Translations under genes and position numbers: made by a program
Shown: positions 1-7,341 of the stretch, piece after piece
How the letters are laid out: every line of letters starts with the position of its first letter
Position numbering within the stretch: position 1 is the stretch's first letter
Notes under the pieces: model-generated
What the model was told of the DNA's origin: nothing
Database searches by the model: none
Seen by the model: only the letters and a program-made list of their open reading frames with translations
Source: Granulicella sp.
Lineage (GTDB): Bacteria; Acidobacteriota; Terriglobia; Terriglobales; Acidobacteriaceae
DNA length: 16,845 nt
Reading direction: 5' to 3'
Assembly (NCBI GenBank): GCA_003133205.1
Contig: PKWK01000286.1
Span: 15,186-32,030, forward strand

Positions 1-913
1 GCCCCAGCACCACCATCGGGACACCTGCCGCCCGCCCCACATGCATCGTGCCGGTGTCCAGGGTGACCACGTAGTCGCTCGCGGCGAGCACGGCGGCAAG
101 TTCACTTACCGTGGTCTTCCCCGCGAGCGACGTCCCGACGCCTCCTGCAGCCTGGCGAATCGCATCGATCGCCGCCGCATCTCCGGAGGTCCCGACGTAG
201 ACCACCGCACATCCGTGCACGCGGGCCGCATGGTCGATCACTTGCACAAATCGGTCCGTATGCCAGCCGGTGCTCTGCCCACCGCTGTTCTGGGTCACCA
301 TTACCAGAAGCGACCGCCCATCGGGATTGGCGTCGCGCAGGAGAGCCTTCGCGGCGGCCACATCTCGCTCCGAGAAGAAGACACGCGGCTGGGAGACGTC
401 CGCCTCGCAGCCAATCAACTTCGCGAGCCGCAGGTTGTTGCGGATCAGGCTCAGCCCCTGGTCGTACGCCAGCGGCCTTTGGTAGAGCGCAGGCGCCTGC
501 GTATACCCTCCGCGCCATGCGTCTGTCCCAAGCAGCGCCATCAATGCGATCCGCGTCCGCTGGTCGGAGGCTCCCGTGAGCACGCAATCCGGATGAAAGC
601 CGCACGTCCGAAGCTCTTTTCGCAAGCCGCGCACTGCTGCGCCGAGATCCGTCGTCGGATCGGGCGCCTCGATGAGACGGTCGACAAACCGCGAGTGGCG
701 CAGCACCTGCAGTCCAAGGCCGCGCGTGGCAACCGCAATCTCGACCTCCGGCCTGGATCGCTTGATCGCCTCGAACACCGGCGTCATGTGCACCAGGCAG
801 CCGAGGGGAAGCCGGTATTCGAGAACGAGCACCCGCCGCACCTGGGCCGGTTCCACCTTCCTCGTCTTGCTCCGCAACACTCTCTCGGCGGCAAGCAACA
901 TCCCAGCCAGCAT
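1..913 (-). CDS. Glycosyltransferase family 9 (heptosyltransferase-like), 3' end beyond window
   Basis: About 304 codons are visible on the minus strand and the frame is still open at the left edge. The protein starts MLAGMLLAAERVL. A Rossmann-like first half (residues about 26-130) is followed by the typical GT9 second half: a segment near 200-245 with strand VVYVGTSGDA, then SLAGKTTVSELA (262-273) and a DTGTMHVGRAAGVP stretch (286-299), the family's NDTGPMHLAAA-like donor-site signature. GT9 enzymes usually transfer heptose or a related sugar to lipopolysaccharide core at the cytoplasmic face of the inner membrane. The N-terminal loop, normally a GD dipeptide after the first strand, reads PLGCLVH here, so the member is divergent and the sugar cannot be named. 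The ATG at 913 is preceded by a GAGAGGACGGAG purine tract; an in-frame ATG at 901 is an alternative. It is divergent from the thioredoxin-fold gene. Confidence 0.85.
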   Translation of the reverse strand, partial: MLAGMLLAAERVLRSKTRKVEPAQVRRVLVLEYRLPLGCLVHMTPVFEAIKRSRPEVEIAVATRGLGLQVLRHSRFVDRLIEAPDPTTDLGAAVRGLRKELRTCGFHPDCVLTGASDQRTRIALMALLGTDAWRGGYTQAPALYQRPLAYDQGLSLIRNNLRLAKLIGCEADVSQPRVFFSERDVAAAKALLRDANPDGRSLLVMVTQNSGGQSTGWHTDRFVQVIDHAARVHGCAVVYVGTSGDAAAIDAIRQAAGGVGTSLAGKTTVSELAAVLAASDYVVTLDTGTMHVGRAAGVPMVVLG

Positions 914-1068
914 GCTCCGTCCTCTCACACATCGTGTTCGCCCTTCGATTGTATCGACCTGTAGCGGCAGCGGCGCTTGAGCCACCATTGAGACCGAGGA
1001 TGAGCATTTGCGGCGGCATCCTTTTGAAATAAAGTAGGTAGGAAGACAACTGCAATGAATCACGGTGC

Positions 1069-1072
1069 GGAG
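1069..1072 (+). promoter_or_regulatory. Ribosome binding site (GGAG) deciding the start of the thioredoxin-fold gene
   Basis: GGAG sits five bases before the ATG at 1078. The same frame has a GTG at 1072, which overlaps this motif, and another ATG at 1084. The spacing favours 1078. Confidence 0.5.
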
Positions 1073-1077
1073 TGAAG

Positions 1078-1728
1078 ATGAAGATGCGGCATTTCCTGAT
1101 TGGCGCGGCTATCAGCCTCGCGCTGTTGTCGATGCCTACGGTGATACAAGCCCAATTCGCCGGAACCGGCGAACGCGATAACTTTCGCGACACGACAGTT
1201 CTCAGGCCGCCTGCGGGCAGCAAGGTCGCGTTGATCGTGTTCGAGGATCTTGGATGCCCTGCCTGTGCGAGAGCCCATCCATTTGAGGTAGAGGCCGTGA
1301 AGCAGACCCACGTGGCGCTGCTGCGGTACGATTTTCCGCTGGAGGCGCACGTTTGGACGTTTGAGGGCGCGGTGTGCGCACGTTACATCCAGGACACTTT
1401 TGGGCCGCAGCTTGCCGAGGAGTTTCGCAGCACCGTCTTCAAGTCGCAGAGTATGATCTCCAGCGAGGACGACGTACGCCAGTTCACATCCAGATGGCTG
1501 CAAAAGCGTGGGAAGAAGATGCCGGCCGTTCTTGATCCTGGCGGGAAGCTGGCGAAAGAGGTGACCGCCGACCGCGAGTTGGGAATGCTACTCAACGTGG
1601 AGTGGACTCCCACAGTCGTCGTCGTCACCAGGAATAACTACCAGGTGGTATGCGGGACCAAAGACGGAGCCAACGATCCTTCTCAGATTCAGGCGGTCGT
1701 CAAAGGGGCGATCGCGCAGACACGTTGA
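1078..1728 (+). CDS. Secreted thioredoxin-fold (DsbA-like) protein
   Basis: The 216-residue protein has an N-terminal signal peptide (residues 1-25: short basic start, hydrophobic core IGAAISLALLSM, probable cleavage after VIQA). The mature part has the DsbA/thioredoxin layout: strand ALIVFEDLGC, redox motif C60-P-A-C63 at the start of a helix, a helical insertion (about 90-165), and a cis-proline loop EWTPTVVVV near 178-186. It is therefore likely an extracytoplasmic thiol:disulfide oxidoreductase. The dipeptide is PA rather than the PH of classical DsbA, so oxidase versus reductase or isomerase activity is open. One further cysteine lies at 100 and another near the C-terminus. No DsbB/DsbD partner is visible, and the neighbours give no functional hint. 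It converges with the nuclease-domain gene, with six bases between stop codons. Confidence 0.8.
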   Translation: MKMRHFLIGAAISLALLSMPTVIQAQFAGTGERDNFRDTTVLRPPAGSKVALIVFEDLGCPACARAHPFEVEAVKQTHVALLRYDFPLEAHVWTFEGAVCARYIQDTFGPQLAEEFRSTVFKSQSMISSEDDVRQFTSRWLQKRGKKMPAVLDPGGKLAKEVTADRELGMLLNVEWTPTVVVVTRNNYQVVCGTKDGANDPSQIQAVVKGAIAQTR

Positions 1729-1734
1729 GGCCGG

Positions 1735-2268
1735 TCACATCTTGTAACGGCCCAGATCGTCGTCGTTCAGATTCTCGAGGAGGCGTCGCGCCTCTTCCCC
1801 ATCCATATTCTGCTGGTCTCCCGTCATTTGCCTGGCGTTGTCCAGCACCGCGCGGCTGGCATAGATGGGGCAGTCCCATCGCAGCGCGAGCGCAATCGCA
1901 TCCGAAGGCCGGGAGTCGATCGCCACCGTCTCGCCATCTTGTTCCATCCAGATCACCGCGTAATACGTATCGTCGCGCAACTCGGAGACGACCACCTTGC
2001 GCACCACAGCATTCAGTCCCCGCGCGAGATTGCGCAGCAGGTCGTGGGTCATCGGCCGCGGCCGCGTAATCTTCTCCAGCTCTTCGGAGATCGCATTCGC
2101 CTCGAAGATTCCTACCCAGATCGGCAGCACGGTATCGCCTGCCACATCCTTCAGGACGACGATGGGCATGTTGGTCAGCGGATCGATCATCAGGCCGCGG
2201 ATCTGCATCTCCACCTCGGCCTTCGCCGCCGCGGTCGCGGAATCTCCGTGCTCGGCCCCGATCTTCAT
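1735..2268 (-). CDS. Bifunctional nuclease domain (BFN/DUF151) protein
   Basis: The 177-residue product carries the BFN fold from about residue 19 to 150: QIRGLMIDPLTNMPIVVLKD, LPIWVGIFEANAI, a helix ending THDLLRNL, then YYAVIW, and the signature IDSRPSDAIALALR, followed by a short acidic C-terminal tail. The family was named for a plant protein with combined RNase/DNase activity; the bacterial members are mostly uncharacterised. Its ATG shares one base with the TGA of miaB (TGATG), so the two are probably translated in a coupled way. An in-frame ATG at 2208 follows GAGGTGGAG and begins at the conserved domain (MQIRGL). It may be the true start, in which case the protein has 157 residues. 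Family assignment is firm; function is not. Confidence 0.85.
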   Translation of the reverse strand: MKIGAEHGDSATAAAKAEVEMQIRGLMIDPLTNMPIVVLKDVAGDTVLPIWVGIFEANAISEELEKITRPRPMTHDLLRNLARGLNAVVRKVVVSELRDDTYYAVIWMEQDGETVAIDSRPSDAIALALRWDCPIYASRAVLDNARQMTGDQQNMDGEEARRLLENLNDDDLGRYKM

Positions 2269-3590
2269 CAGCCCGCCACTGCCTCGCCTACGAGGCTGTT
2301 GGGAAACGTCTGCGTGATTCTTACCGGCAGGTAGCTCCCCATGGCCGGCAAAATCGGTTGCGCTGTGGTGAAGTTCACCGTCTTGTTCTGAGAACTGCGC
2401 CCTACCACTTGCCCGCGCGGGTGATTGTATCCCTCGACCATCACCTCCATCACCTGGCCGAGGTGACGCGCATAGCCCTTGCGCTGCACTTCGCGCTGGC
2501 GGTCGAGCAGCACCTGCAGGCGTCGCGACTTCTCCTCATCCGGGATCGAGTCTGCCATGGTGATTGCCGGCGTATTGGGTCGCGGCGAGTACTTGAAGCA
2601 AAACACCGCGTCGTAGCCAACTTCCTCAAGCAGAGTCGCCGTGTCTTCGAGGTCCTGCTCCGTCTCACCCGGAAAGCCGACGATGATGTCCGAAGTCATG
2701 CTGATCTCGCGCCTGGCCGCCTTGATCCAGGCGATGCGCTCGAGGTACCAGTCCCGCGTATACTCGCGACTCATTGCCTTGAGCACCGCGGTCGACCCCG
2801 ACTGCACCGGCAGATGGACATGGTCGCACAGCGTCGGCATCGCGTCGATTGCTTCGACAATGTCCTTGGTAAAGTCCCTTGGGTGGCTGGTGGTAAAGCG
2901 CACGCGGCGAATGCCGGCGACGGTCCCGACAGCGGCGAGCAGTTCGGCAAACGTCATCTTGCCGCTGGGGTCGCGATACGAGTTCACATTCTGCCCGAGC
3001 AGTTGGATCTCGGTGAAGCCCACGTCGGCCATACGGCGGGCTTCCGCCAGGACCGAGTTGGACGCACGCGAACGCTCTTTTCCTCGCGTGTACGGGACGA
3101 CGCAGTAGGCGCAGAACTTGTCGCAACCCTCGACGATCGTGATGTATCCGCGATGGGGATTGCCGCGCGAGGTAAACTCCGTGTCGAATGTCTCCTCGGT
3201 CTGGCGGTCGTCCAGGCCAGTGATGCGCGATTCGCCGGCTTCGAGCCGCACCAGCATCTGCGGCAGGTTTTGGTAGGAGGCCGACCCGCTGACGAGCGAG
3301 ACATAGGGCGCGCGGTCGAAGATTTTCTCGCCCTCCTGCTGCGCCACGCACCCGAGCACAGCGAATTTCTTGCCCTCGCCCTGTAACCTCTTGTATTCAT
3401 TCAAACGGTGAAAGACCTTCTGTTCCGCTTTATCGCGAATCGAGCAGGTGTTGTAGAGGATAAGACCGGCGTCGGCCTCATCCTCAACGCGCATGTAGCC
3501 CTCATGCTCGAGAGTGCCGATGACCTTTTCCGAGTCATGGGCGTTCATCTGGCAGCCGAACGTCTCGATATAGAAAGTCTTCGTCACCAT
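2268..3590 (-). CDS. miaB: tRNA-2-methylthio-N6-isopentenyladenosine(37) synthase MiaB
   Basis: A radical-SAM methylthiotransferase of 440 residues, full length for the family. It adds the 2-methylthio group to i6A37 in tRNAs that read UNN codons. Three N-terminal cysteines hold the auxiliary [4Fe-4S] cluster: C13 (FGCQMN), C49 (NTCSIRD) and C81 (GCVAQ). The SAM cluster is C156-x3-C160-x2-C163 (CDKFCAYC). Further landmarks are LGQNVNSY, HLPVQSGS and DIIVGFPGET. A C-terminal TRAM domain follows (about 375-440, with VEGYN and GRSSQNKTVNF). The ATG at 3590 was chosen because the family begins just there (xKTFYIETFGCQMN). The frame stays open to 3674, but those extra residues look unrelated and no good ribosome binding site is seen at either point. 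It overlaps the downstream BFN gene by one base. Confidence 0.96.
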   Translation of the reverse strand: MVTKTFYIETFGCQMNAHDSEKVIGTLEHEGYMRVEDEADAGLILYNTCSIRDKAEQKVFHRLNEYKRLQGEGKKFAVLGCVAQQEGEKIFDRAPYVSLVSGSASYQNLPQMLVRLEAGESRITGLDDRQTEETFDTEFTSRGNPHRGYITIVEGCDKFCAYCVVPYTRGKERSRASNSVLAEARRMADVGFTEIQLLGQNVNSYRDPSGKMTFAELLAAVGTVAGIRRVRFTTSHPRDFTKDIVEAIDAMPTLCDHVHLPVQSGSTAVLKAMSREYTRDWYLERIAWIKAARREISMTSDIIVGFPGETEQDLEDTATLLEEVGYDAVFCFKYSPRPNTPAITMADSIPDEEKSRRLQVLLDRQREVQRKGYARHLGQVMEVMVEGYNHPRGQVVGRSSQNKTVNFTTAQPILPAMGSYLPVRITQTFPNSLVGEAVAG

Positions 3591-3704
3591 ATCAGTATAT
3601 CGGGCAGCAACGGTTGCGCGGAATACCTTAATAATTGAATAGCATATAGCGCAGTGTTGGCCGTCACAGCGCATGGATAATGCGAGCCGCTAGTCTTGTC
3701 TATG

Positions 3705-3723
3705 TGCCACGCATGTAGTGGCA
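3705..3723. promoter_or_regulatory. Inverted repeat TGCCAC-N7-GTGGCA, possible operator
   Basis: A perfect 6-bp inverted repeat with a 7-base spacer lies in the divergent spacer between miaB and the transcarboxylase operon, about 125 bases before the 5S start. The size suits a dimeric regulator site or a small RNA hairpin. Which of the two, and which gene it would control, cannot be decided from sequence. Confidence 0.4.
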
Positions 3724-3741
3724 GGTCGTCGGACTTGACCT
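3723..3741. promoter_or_regulatory. Inverted repeat AGGTC-N9-GACCT abutting the previous one
   Basis: A perfect 5-bp inverted repeat with a 9-base spacer shares its first base with the end of the TGCCAC repeat. Its right arm overlaps TTGACC (3735-3740), a fair match to a -35 hexamer, but I see no convincing -10 at the right distance. By itself a 5-bp repeat is weak evidence; the adjacency is what makes it notable. Confidence 0.25.
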
Positions 3742-3803
3742 AGAGGAAGGCGCTTATTCATCGCAGTTTGATGCTGGCGCCTCATCGGAATTTCACCGCG
3801 CTC

Positions 3804-3831
3804 TTTGCCGGAGCGCTATCTCCTGTAAACT
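3804..3831 (+). promoter_or_regulatory. Weak sigma70-like promoter candidate for the transcarboxylase operon
   Basis: TTTGCC (3804-3809), 16 bases, then TAAACT (3826-3831, four of six matches to TATAAT). Transcription would begin only about ten bases before the ATG at 3848, which would leave an almost leaderless mRNA. The ribosome binding site there is also weak (GGA at 3839). The -35 match is poor. Confidence 0.2.
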
Positions 3832-3847
3832 GCGATTTGGATGAAAA

Positions 3848-5350
3848 ATGCCGAAAAACATTGACGTGACCGAGCTGATTCTCCGAGATGCCCACCAGAG
3901 CCTGATGGCTACGCGGATGTCCCTGGAAGATATGATTCCGGCGTGCGCCGATCTGGACCAGGCGGGTTTCTGGTCCGTGGAATGCTGGGGCGGTGCGACG
4001 TTTGATAGCTGCATTCGGTTCCTCAATGAAGACCCGTGGGAACGGCTGCGGACCTTCCGGAAACTGATGCCGAATACGCGGCTGCAAATGCTGTTGCGGG
4101 GACAGAACCTGCTCGGCTATCGCCACTACGAAGACAATGTCGTGGAGCGGTTTGTCGATAGGGCCTCGGAAAACGGTATGGACGTCTTTCGGGTGTTCGA
4201 CGCGCTGAACGACATTCGCAATCTTAAGTGTGCGGTCGCGGCAGTGAAGAAGGCAGGCAAACACGCCCAGGGAACGATCTGCTACACGACCAGCCCGCTA
4301 CATACGACTCCGCAGTTTGTAGCGATGGCCCAGAGATTGCTGGACTTGGGATGCAACTCCATCTGCATCAAGGACATGGCGGCGCTGCTGAAGCCGCAGC
4401 CAGCCTACGATATCGTAAAGGGAATCAAAGATGCATGCGGCCAGGACGTGCGCGTGCAGGTGCATGTACATTCGACGACCGGAGTCACTCTGGTCAGCCT
4501 GATGAAGGCTATCGAAGCGGGCGCGGACTGCGTCGACACGGCGATCAGTTCGCTGAGCCTTGGGCCGGGACATAACCCGACCGAGAGCCTGGTGGAGATG
4601 CTGGACGGTACAGGCTATACAACCAGCCTCAGCAAACAGCGACTGCTGAACCTGAAGCGCTACTTCAACAAAGTGCGGCCCCGTTACGCGGAGTTCCTCT
4701 CCAACATCACTGGAGTAGAGACGGAGATCTTCGATAGCCAGATTCCCGGCGGGATGATCTCGAACATGGAGAGCCAGCTCAAGCAGCAGGGAGCCGGCGA
4801 TCGTATGGCCGAGGTGCTGGAGGAAGTGCCGCGCGTCCGCAAGGATGCAGGCTATCCACCGTTGGTCACGCCGTCGAGCCAGATTGTTGGCACGCAGGCC
4901 GTCTTCAACGTGCTGCTGGGACGCTACAAGGTGCTCTCGGCCGAGTTCGCCGACCTGATGCTGGGGTACTACGGCGAGACGATTGGGCCACGCGATCCGG
5001 AGTTGGTGGAGCAGGCAGCGAAGCACGCGAAGAAGCAGCCCATCGACACTCGACCGGCGGACTTGCTGAAGCCGGAGTGGCAGGAGCTGCGCACAACGGC
5101 TATCGAGCAAAAGGGCTGCGACGGCACGGATGAAGACGTGTTGACCTATGCGATGTTTCCGCAGGTGGCGGTCAAGTTCTTTGCCACGCGCTCGCAGGGC
5201 CCGAAGAACCTTGGGAAGGACCCCAATGCAAAGCCCGCTGCTGCACCCGCGCCGGCTGCCGCCAGCGGGAACGGTGTAATGCGCGAGCCGGTGACGTACG
5301 ACGTAAAACTAAATGGGACTACGCATAAAGTGACGGTTTCAGCGAGTTAA
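3848..5350 (+). CDS. Methylmalonyl-CoA carboxytransferase 5S subunit (pyruvate/oxaloacetate half-reaction)
   Basis: The 500-residue protein is the metal-dependent carboxyltransferase that passes the carboxyl group between biotin and pyruvate, making or using oxaloacetate. The TIM barrel opens with LRDAHQSLMATRM; D14 is the predicted metal ligand. K175 (ICIKDMAALLKPQ) is the lysine that is carbamylated in this family, and H206/H208 (VHVHSTTG) are metal ligands. The stretches ECWGGATFDSCIRFL and MLLRGQNLLGYRHY are nearly those I remember from the Propionibacterium 5S subunit. The C-terminal domain (about 300-460) includes TPSSQIVGTQAVFNVL and FPQVAVKFF. An Ala/Pro linker (473-486) leads to a tail, YDVKLNGTTHKVTVSAS, that resembles the first residues of the 1.3S biotinyl subunit. 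PycB of a two-subunit pyruvate carboxylase is the alternative, but 12S and 1.3S genes follow directly and no biotin carboxylase is present. Confidence 0.93.
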   Translation: MPKNIDVTELILRDAHQSLMATRMSLEDMIPACADLDQAGFWSVECWGGATFDSCIRFLNEDPWERLRTFRKLMPNTRLQMLLRGQNLLGYRHYEDNVVERFVDRASENGMDVFRVFDALNDIRNLKCAVAAVKKAGKHAQGTICYTTSPLHTTPQFVAMAQRLLDLGCNSICIKDMAALLKPQPAYDIVKGIKDACGQDVRVQVHVHSTTGVTLVSLMKAIEAGADCVDTAISSLSLGPGHNPTESLVEMLDGTGYTTSLSKQRLLNLKRYFNKVRPRYAEFLSNITGVETEIFDSQIPGGMISNMESQLKQQGAGDRMAEVLEEVPRVRKDAGYPPLVTPSSQIVGTQAVFNVLLGRYKVLSAEFADLMLGYYGETIGPRDPELVEQAAKHAKKQPIDTRPADLLKPEWQELRTTAIEQKGCDGTDEDVLTYAMFPQVAVKFFATRSQGPKNLGKDPNAKPAAAPAPAAASGNGVMREPVTYDVKLNGTTHKVTVSAS

Positions 5351-5358
5351 GAGAGCGG

Positions 5359-6936
5359 ATGATGGCGACGATTCTGGAAGAAAAAGTAACGACCCCGATG
5401 CAGAAGAAAGTCGAAGAGCTGAAGAAGCGTCGCGCGAAGGTGATGCTCGGCGGCGGCGCCGACAAGCTCGAGAAGCAGCGCAAAGCCGGCAAGCTGACCG
5501 CACGCGAAAGGATCGAGGCACTAGTCGATCCGGACAGCTTTGAGGAGAACGGCTTGTTTGCCGAACATCGCTCGACCATGTTCGGGATGGAAGGCAAGGA
5601 CATGCCCGCGGACGGAGTGGTCACGGGTGCCGCATCGGTCGCTGGACGGCTGATCCATCTGGCCAGCCAGGACTTTACGGTTGGGGGCGGATCAGCCGGC
5701 GAGGTGCATTCGATCAAGGTCGCAGAGATCATGATGCATTCGCTGAAGACCGGTTCCCCCTTCATCTTCATTAACGATTCCGGCGGCGCGCGCGTGCAGG
5801 AAGGCATCGATTCCCTCTCCGGGTACGGCAAGGTGTTTTACGCGAACGTGATGCTTTCGGGGTCAGTTCCCCAGATTTCGTTGATCTGCGGGCCTTGTGC
5901 AGGTGGCGCGGCCTACAGCCCGGCCTTGACCGACTTCATCATCCAGACGCGCCAGGCGCAGATGTTCATTACCGGACCGCAGGTGATCAAGGGCGTTACG
6001 GGCGAGGACGTCACGGCAGAAGAGCTGGGTGGCGCGGATACCCACATGACCAAGTCGGGCGTGATCCACTTCATCGCCAACGACGATCGCCATGCGATGC
6101 AGCTCTGCCACAAGCTGTTGAGCTTCCTGCCATCGAACAACCTCGAAGACCCGCCGCATGTGGAAGGCGATCGTAACGTGGATGCGGACCATGATCTCTG
6201 CGAGTTGGTCCCCACGGACGCGAAAAAGGGCTACGACGTGCGCGGCGTCATTACGCGCATTGTCGATTTCGAAGATTTTCTTGAAGTGCAACAGGGGTAC
6301 GCCACCAACATCGTGGTCGGATTTGCGCGAATCACCGGGCGAAGCGTCGGCATCATCGCCAACCAGCCCTCGGTGCTTGCCGGAGCGCTGAACATCAACG
6401 CCTCGAACAAGGCGTCGCGCTTCATCCGGTTCTGCAATGCGTTCAATATTCCGCTGGTGACACTGGTCGATGTCCCCGGATTCATGCCGGGAACGGAGCA
6501 GGAGTACGGCGGAATCATCCGGCACGGCGCAAAGATGTTGTTCGCATACTCAGCAGCGACCGTCCCGAAGATCACGGTGATTCTGCGCAAGTGCTACGGC
6601 GGAGCCTATCTCGCGATGTGCGGCAAGGATCTCGGCGCAGACCGCGTCTTTGCCTGGCCTACAGCGGAGATTGCCGTCATGGGTGCTGAAGGGGCGGCGG
6701 AGATCGTATTCCGCAAGGATATCCAGGAGGCCAAGGACAAGAAGGCCAAGCGGGCCGAACTGGTGGAGCGCTACCGGGAGGCTTTCTCCAACCCCTATGT
6801 CGCGGCCGGACGGCGCCTGGTCGACGCGGTGATCGAACCCTCGCAGACGCGACGGCACGTATCGCAGGCGCTCGAGTATCTGCAGACCAAACGGGAACTC
6901 CGTCCGCCGAAGAAGCATGGGTTGATGCCACTGTGA
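5359..6936 (+). CDS. Methylmalonyl-CoA carboxytransferase 12S subunit (acyl-CoA half-reaction)
   Basis: The 525-residue crotonase-fold carboxyltransferase moves CO2 between methylmalonyl-CoA and biotin. It has two homologous halves. The N-terminal half carries oxyanion-hole motifs SGGAR (141-145) and CAGGAAYS (180-187). The C-terminal half has VDVPGFMPGTEQEYGGI and then CYGGAYLAMCGKDLGAD. In propionyl-CoA carboxylase beta chains the equivalent motif normally reads GGAYDVM, with a specificity-determining Asp; Leu here matches the transcarboxylase 12S form. The end, RPPKKHGLMPL, also resembles remembered 12S sequences. The start is ATG at 5359 or the adjacent ATG at 5362, which lies six bases after GAGAG. 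It follows 5S by eight bases. A PCC beta or methylmalonyl-CoA decarboxylase alpha role is possible in principle, but the adjacent 5S argues for transcarboxylase. Confidence 0.93.
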   Translation: MMATILEEKVTTPMQKKVEELKKRRAKVMLGGGADKLEKQRKAGKLTARERIEALVDPDSFEENGLFAEHRSTMFGMEGKDMPADGVVTGAASVAGRLIHLASQDFTVGGGSAGEVHSIKVAEIMMHSLKTGSPFIFINDSGGARVQEGIDSLSGYGKVFYANVMLSGSVPQISLICGPCAGGAAYSPALTDFIIQTRQAQMFITGPQVIKGVTGEDVTAEELGGADTHMTKSGVIHFIANDDRHAMQLCHKLLSFLPSNNLEDPPHVEGDRNVDADHDLCELVPTDAKKGYDVRGVITRIVDFEDFLEVQQGYATNIVVGFARITGRSVGIIANQPSVLAGALNINASNKASRFIRFCNAFNIPLVTLVDVPGFMPGTEQEYGGIIRHGAKMLFAYSAATVPKITVILRKCYGGAYLAMCGKDLGADRVFAWPTAEIAVMGAEGAAEIVFRKDIQEAKDKKAKRAELVERYREAFSNPYVAAGRRLVDAVIEPSQTRRHVSQALEYLQTKRELRPPKKHGLMPL

Positions 6937-6974
6937 GAAACAACGGACCTGCAATCGGCAAACAGGAAACGAAG

Positions 6975-7334
6975 ATGAGTGAATCTGGTTCCGACGATCT
7001 GCGCGCAACACTTCAGGACATCCTGGCACAACTGGCGAATCTCGCCCAGCGGGTGTCCGGGCTGGAAGAGCTGGCCTCGATGGGCGGAGGAGAATCAGCG
7101 CCCGCTGCGGTTTCGCGTGAGGAGGAGCCGCGCGTCTCCGAGCCACCCCCAACAACTTCGTCCATGGCGGTCGTGGCAGGCATCTCCGAAGAGGAAGTGC
7201 TTGCCATCTCCGCCGCTATTGCGGCTTGGCTTGGAGTGCATGCACACATCCGCCAGATCCGCCTCATTCGCACCGGCGCTTGGGCTCAACAAGGCCGTGT
7301 GACCATACAAGCGTCGCACCGGTTGTACCACTAA
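6975..7334 (+). CDS. Small transcarboxylase-associated protein, delta-subunit (MmdD/OadG)-like C-terminus
   Basis: The 119-residue protein lies between the 12S and 1.3S genes. The ATG at 6975 follows GGAAACGAAG; the frame is open upstream to 6933, but that part overlaps the 12S end. Three parts are visible: a predicted amphipathic coiled coil (about 9-36, LRATLQDILAQLANLAQRV), a Pro/Ser/Glu-rich linker (about 40-65), and a C-terminal module (about 69-119) with EEEVLAISAAIAAWLG followed by basic RQIRLIR and AWAQQGR. That module is like the C-terminal region of delta/gamma-type subunits of biotin-dependent decarboxylases, which bind the carboxyltransferase. There is no transmembrane helix, so it is not a membrane anchor like OadG. 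I infer an assembly or scaffold role for the complex; no enzymatic residues are evident. The family link is from memory of the motif and has not been checked by search. Confidence 0.75.
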   Translation: MSESGSDDLRATLQDILAQLANLAQRVSGLEELASMGGGESAPAAVSREEEPRVSEPPPTTSSMAVVAGISEEEVLAISAAIAAWLGVHAHIRQIRLIRTGAWAQQGRVTIQASHRLYH

Positions 7335-7341
7335 GAGATTC

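Noticed and set aside
1008..1035. TTGCGG-N16-TAAAGT as promoter of the thioredoxin-fold gene
   Set aside because: Three of six matches at -35 and a modest -10 are within chance for a 160-base spacer. I see no other signal in 914-1077.
102..1223. Long open frame on the minus strand (373 codons)
   Set aside because: It is a frame shadow of the glycosyltransferase. The real frame on the same strand gives GT9 motifs such as DTGTMHVGRAAG, while this one gives Arg/Gly/Ala-rich sequence without motifs and crosses into the divergent thioredoxin-fold gene.
1729..1752. GGCCG/CGGCC hairpin between the convergent thioredoxin-fold and BFN genes as a terminator
   Set aside because: Only five base pairs with a 14-base loop and no T-run; half of it lies in the BFN coding end. 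Too weak to call.
3594..3599. TATACT -10 hexamer for miaB on the minus strand
   Set aside because: It ends four bases before the chosen ATG, so transcription would start inside the gene, and no matching -35 was seen.
3591..3847. Cobalamin riboswitch before the B12-dependent operon
   Set aside because: I looked for a B12-box-like sequence and the conserved core in the spacer and saw only two short inverted repeats. The TGCCAC arm alone is not enough to call a riboswitch.
3841..3864. Seven-residue leader ORF (MKNAEKH) overlapping the 5S start
   Set aside because: It overlaps the ATG at 3848 in another frame, carries no run of regulatory codons and has no ribosome binding site of its own. Chance is the simpler explanation.
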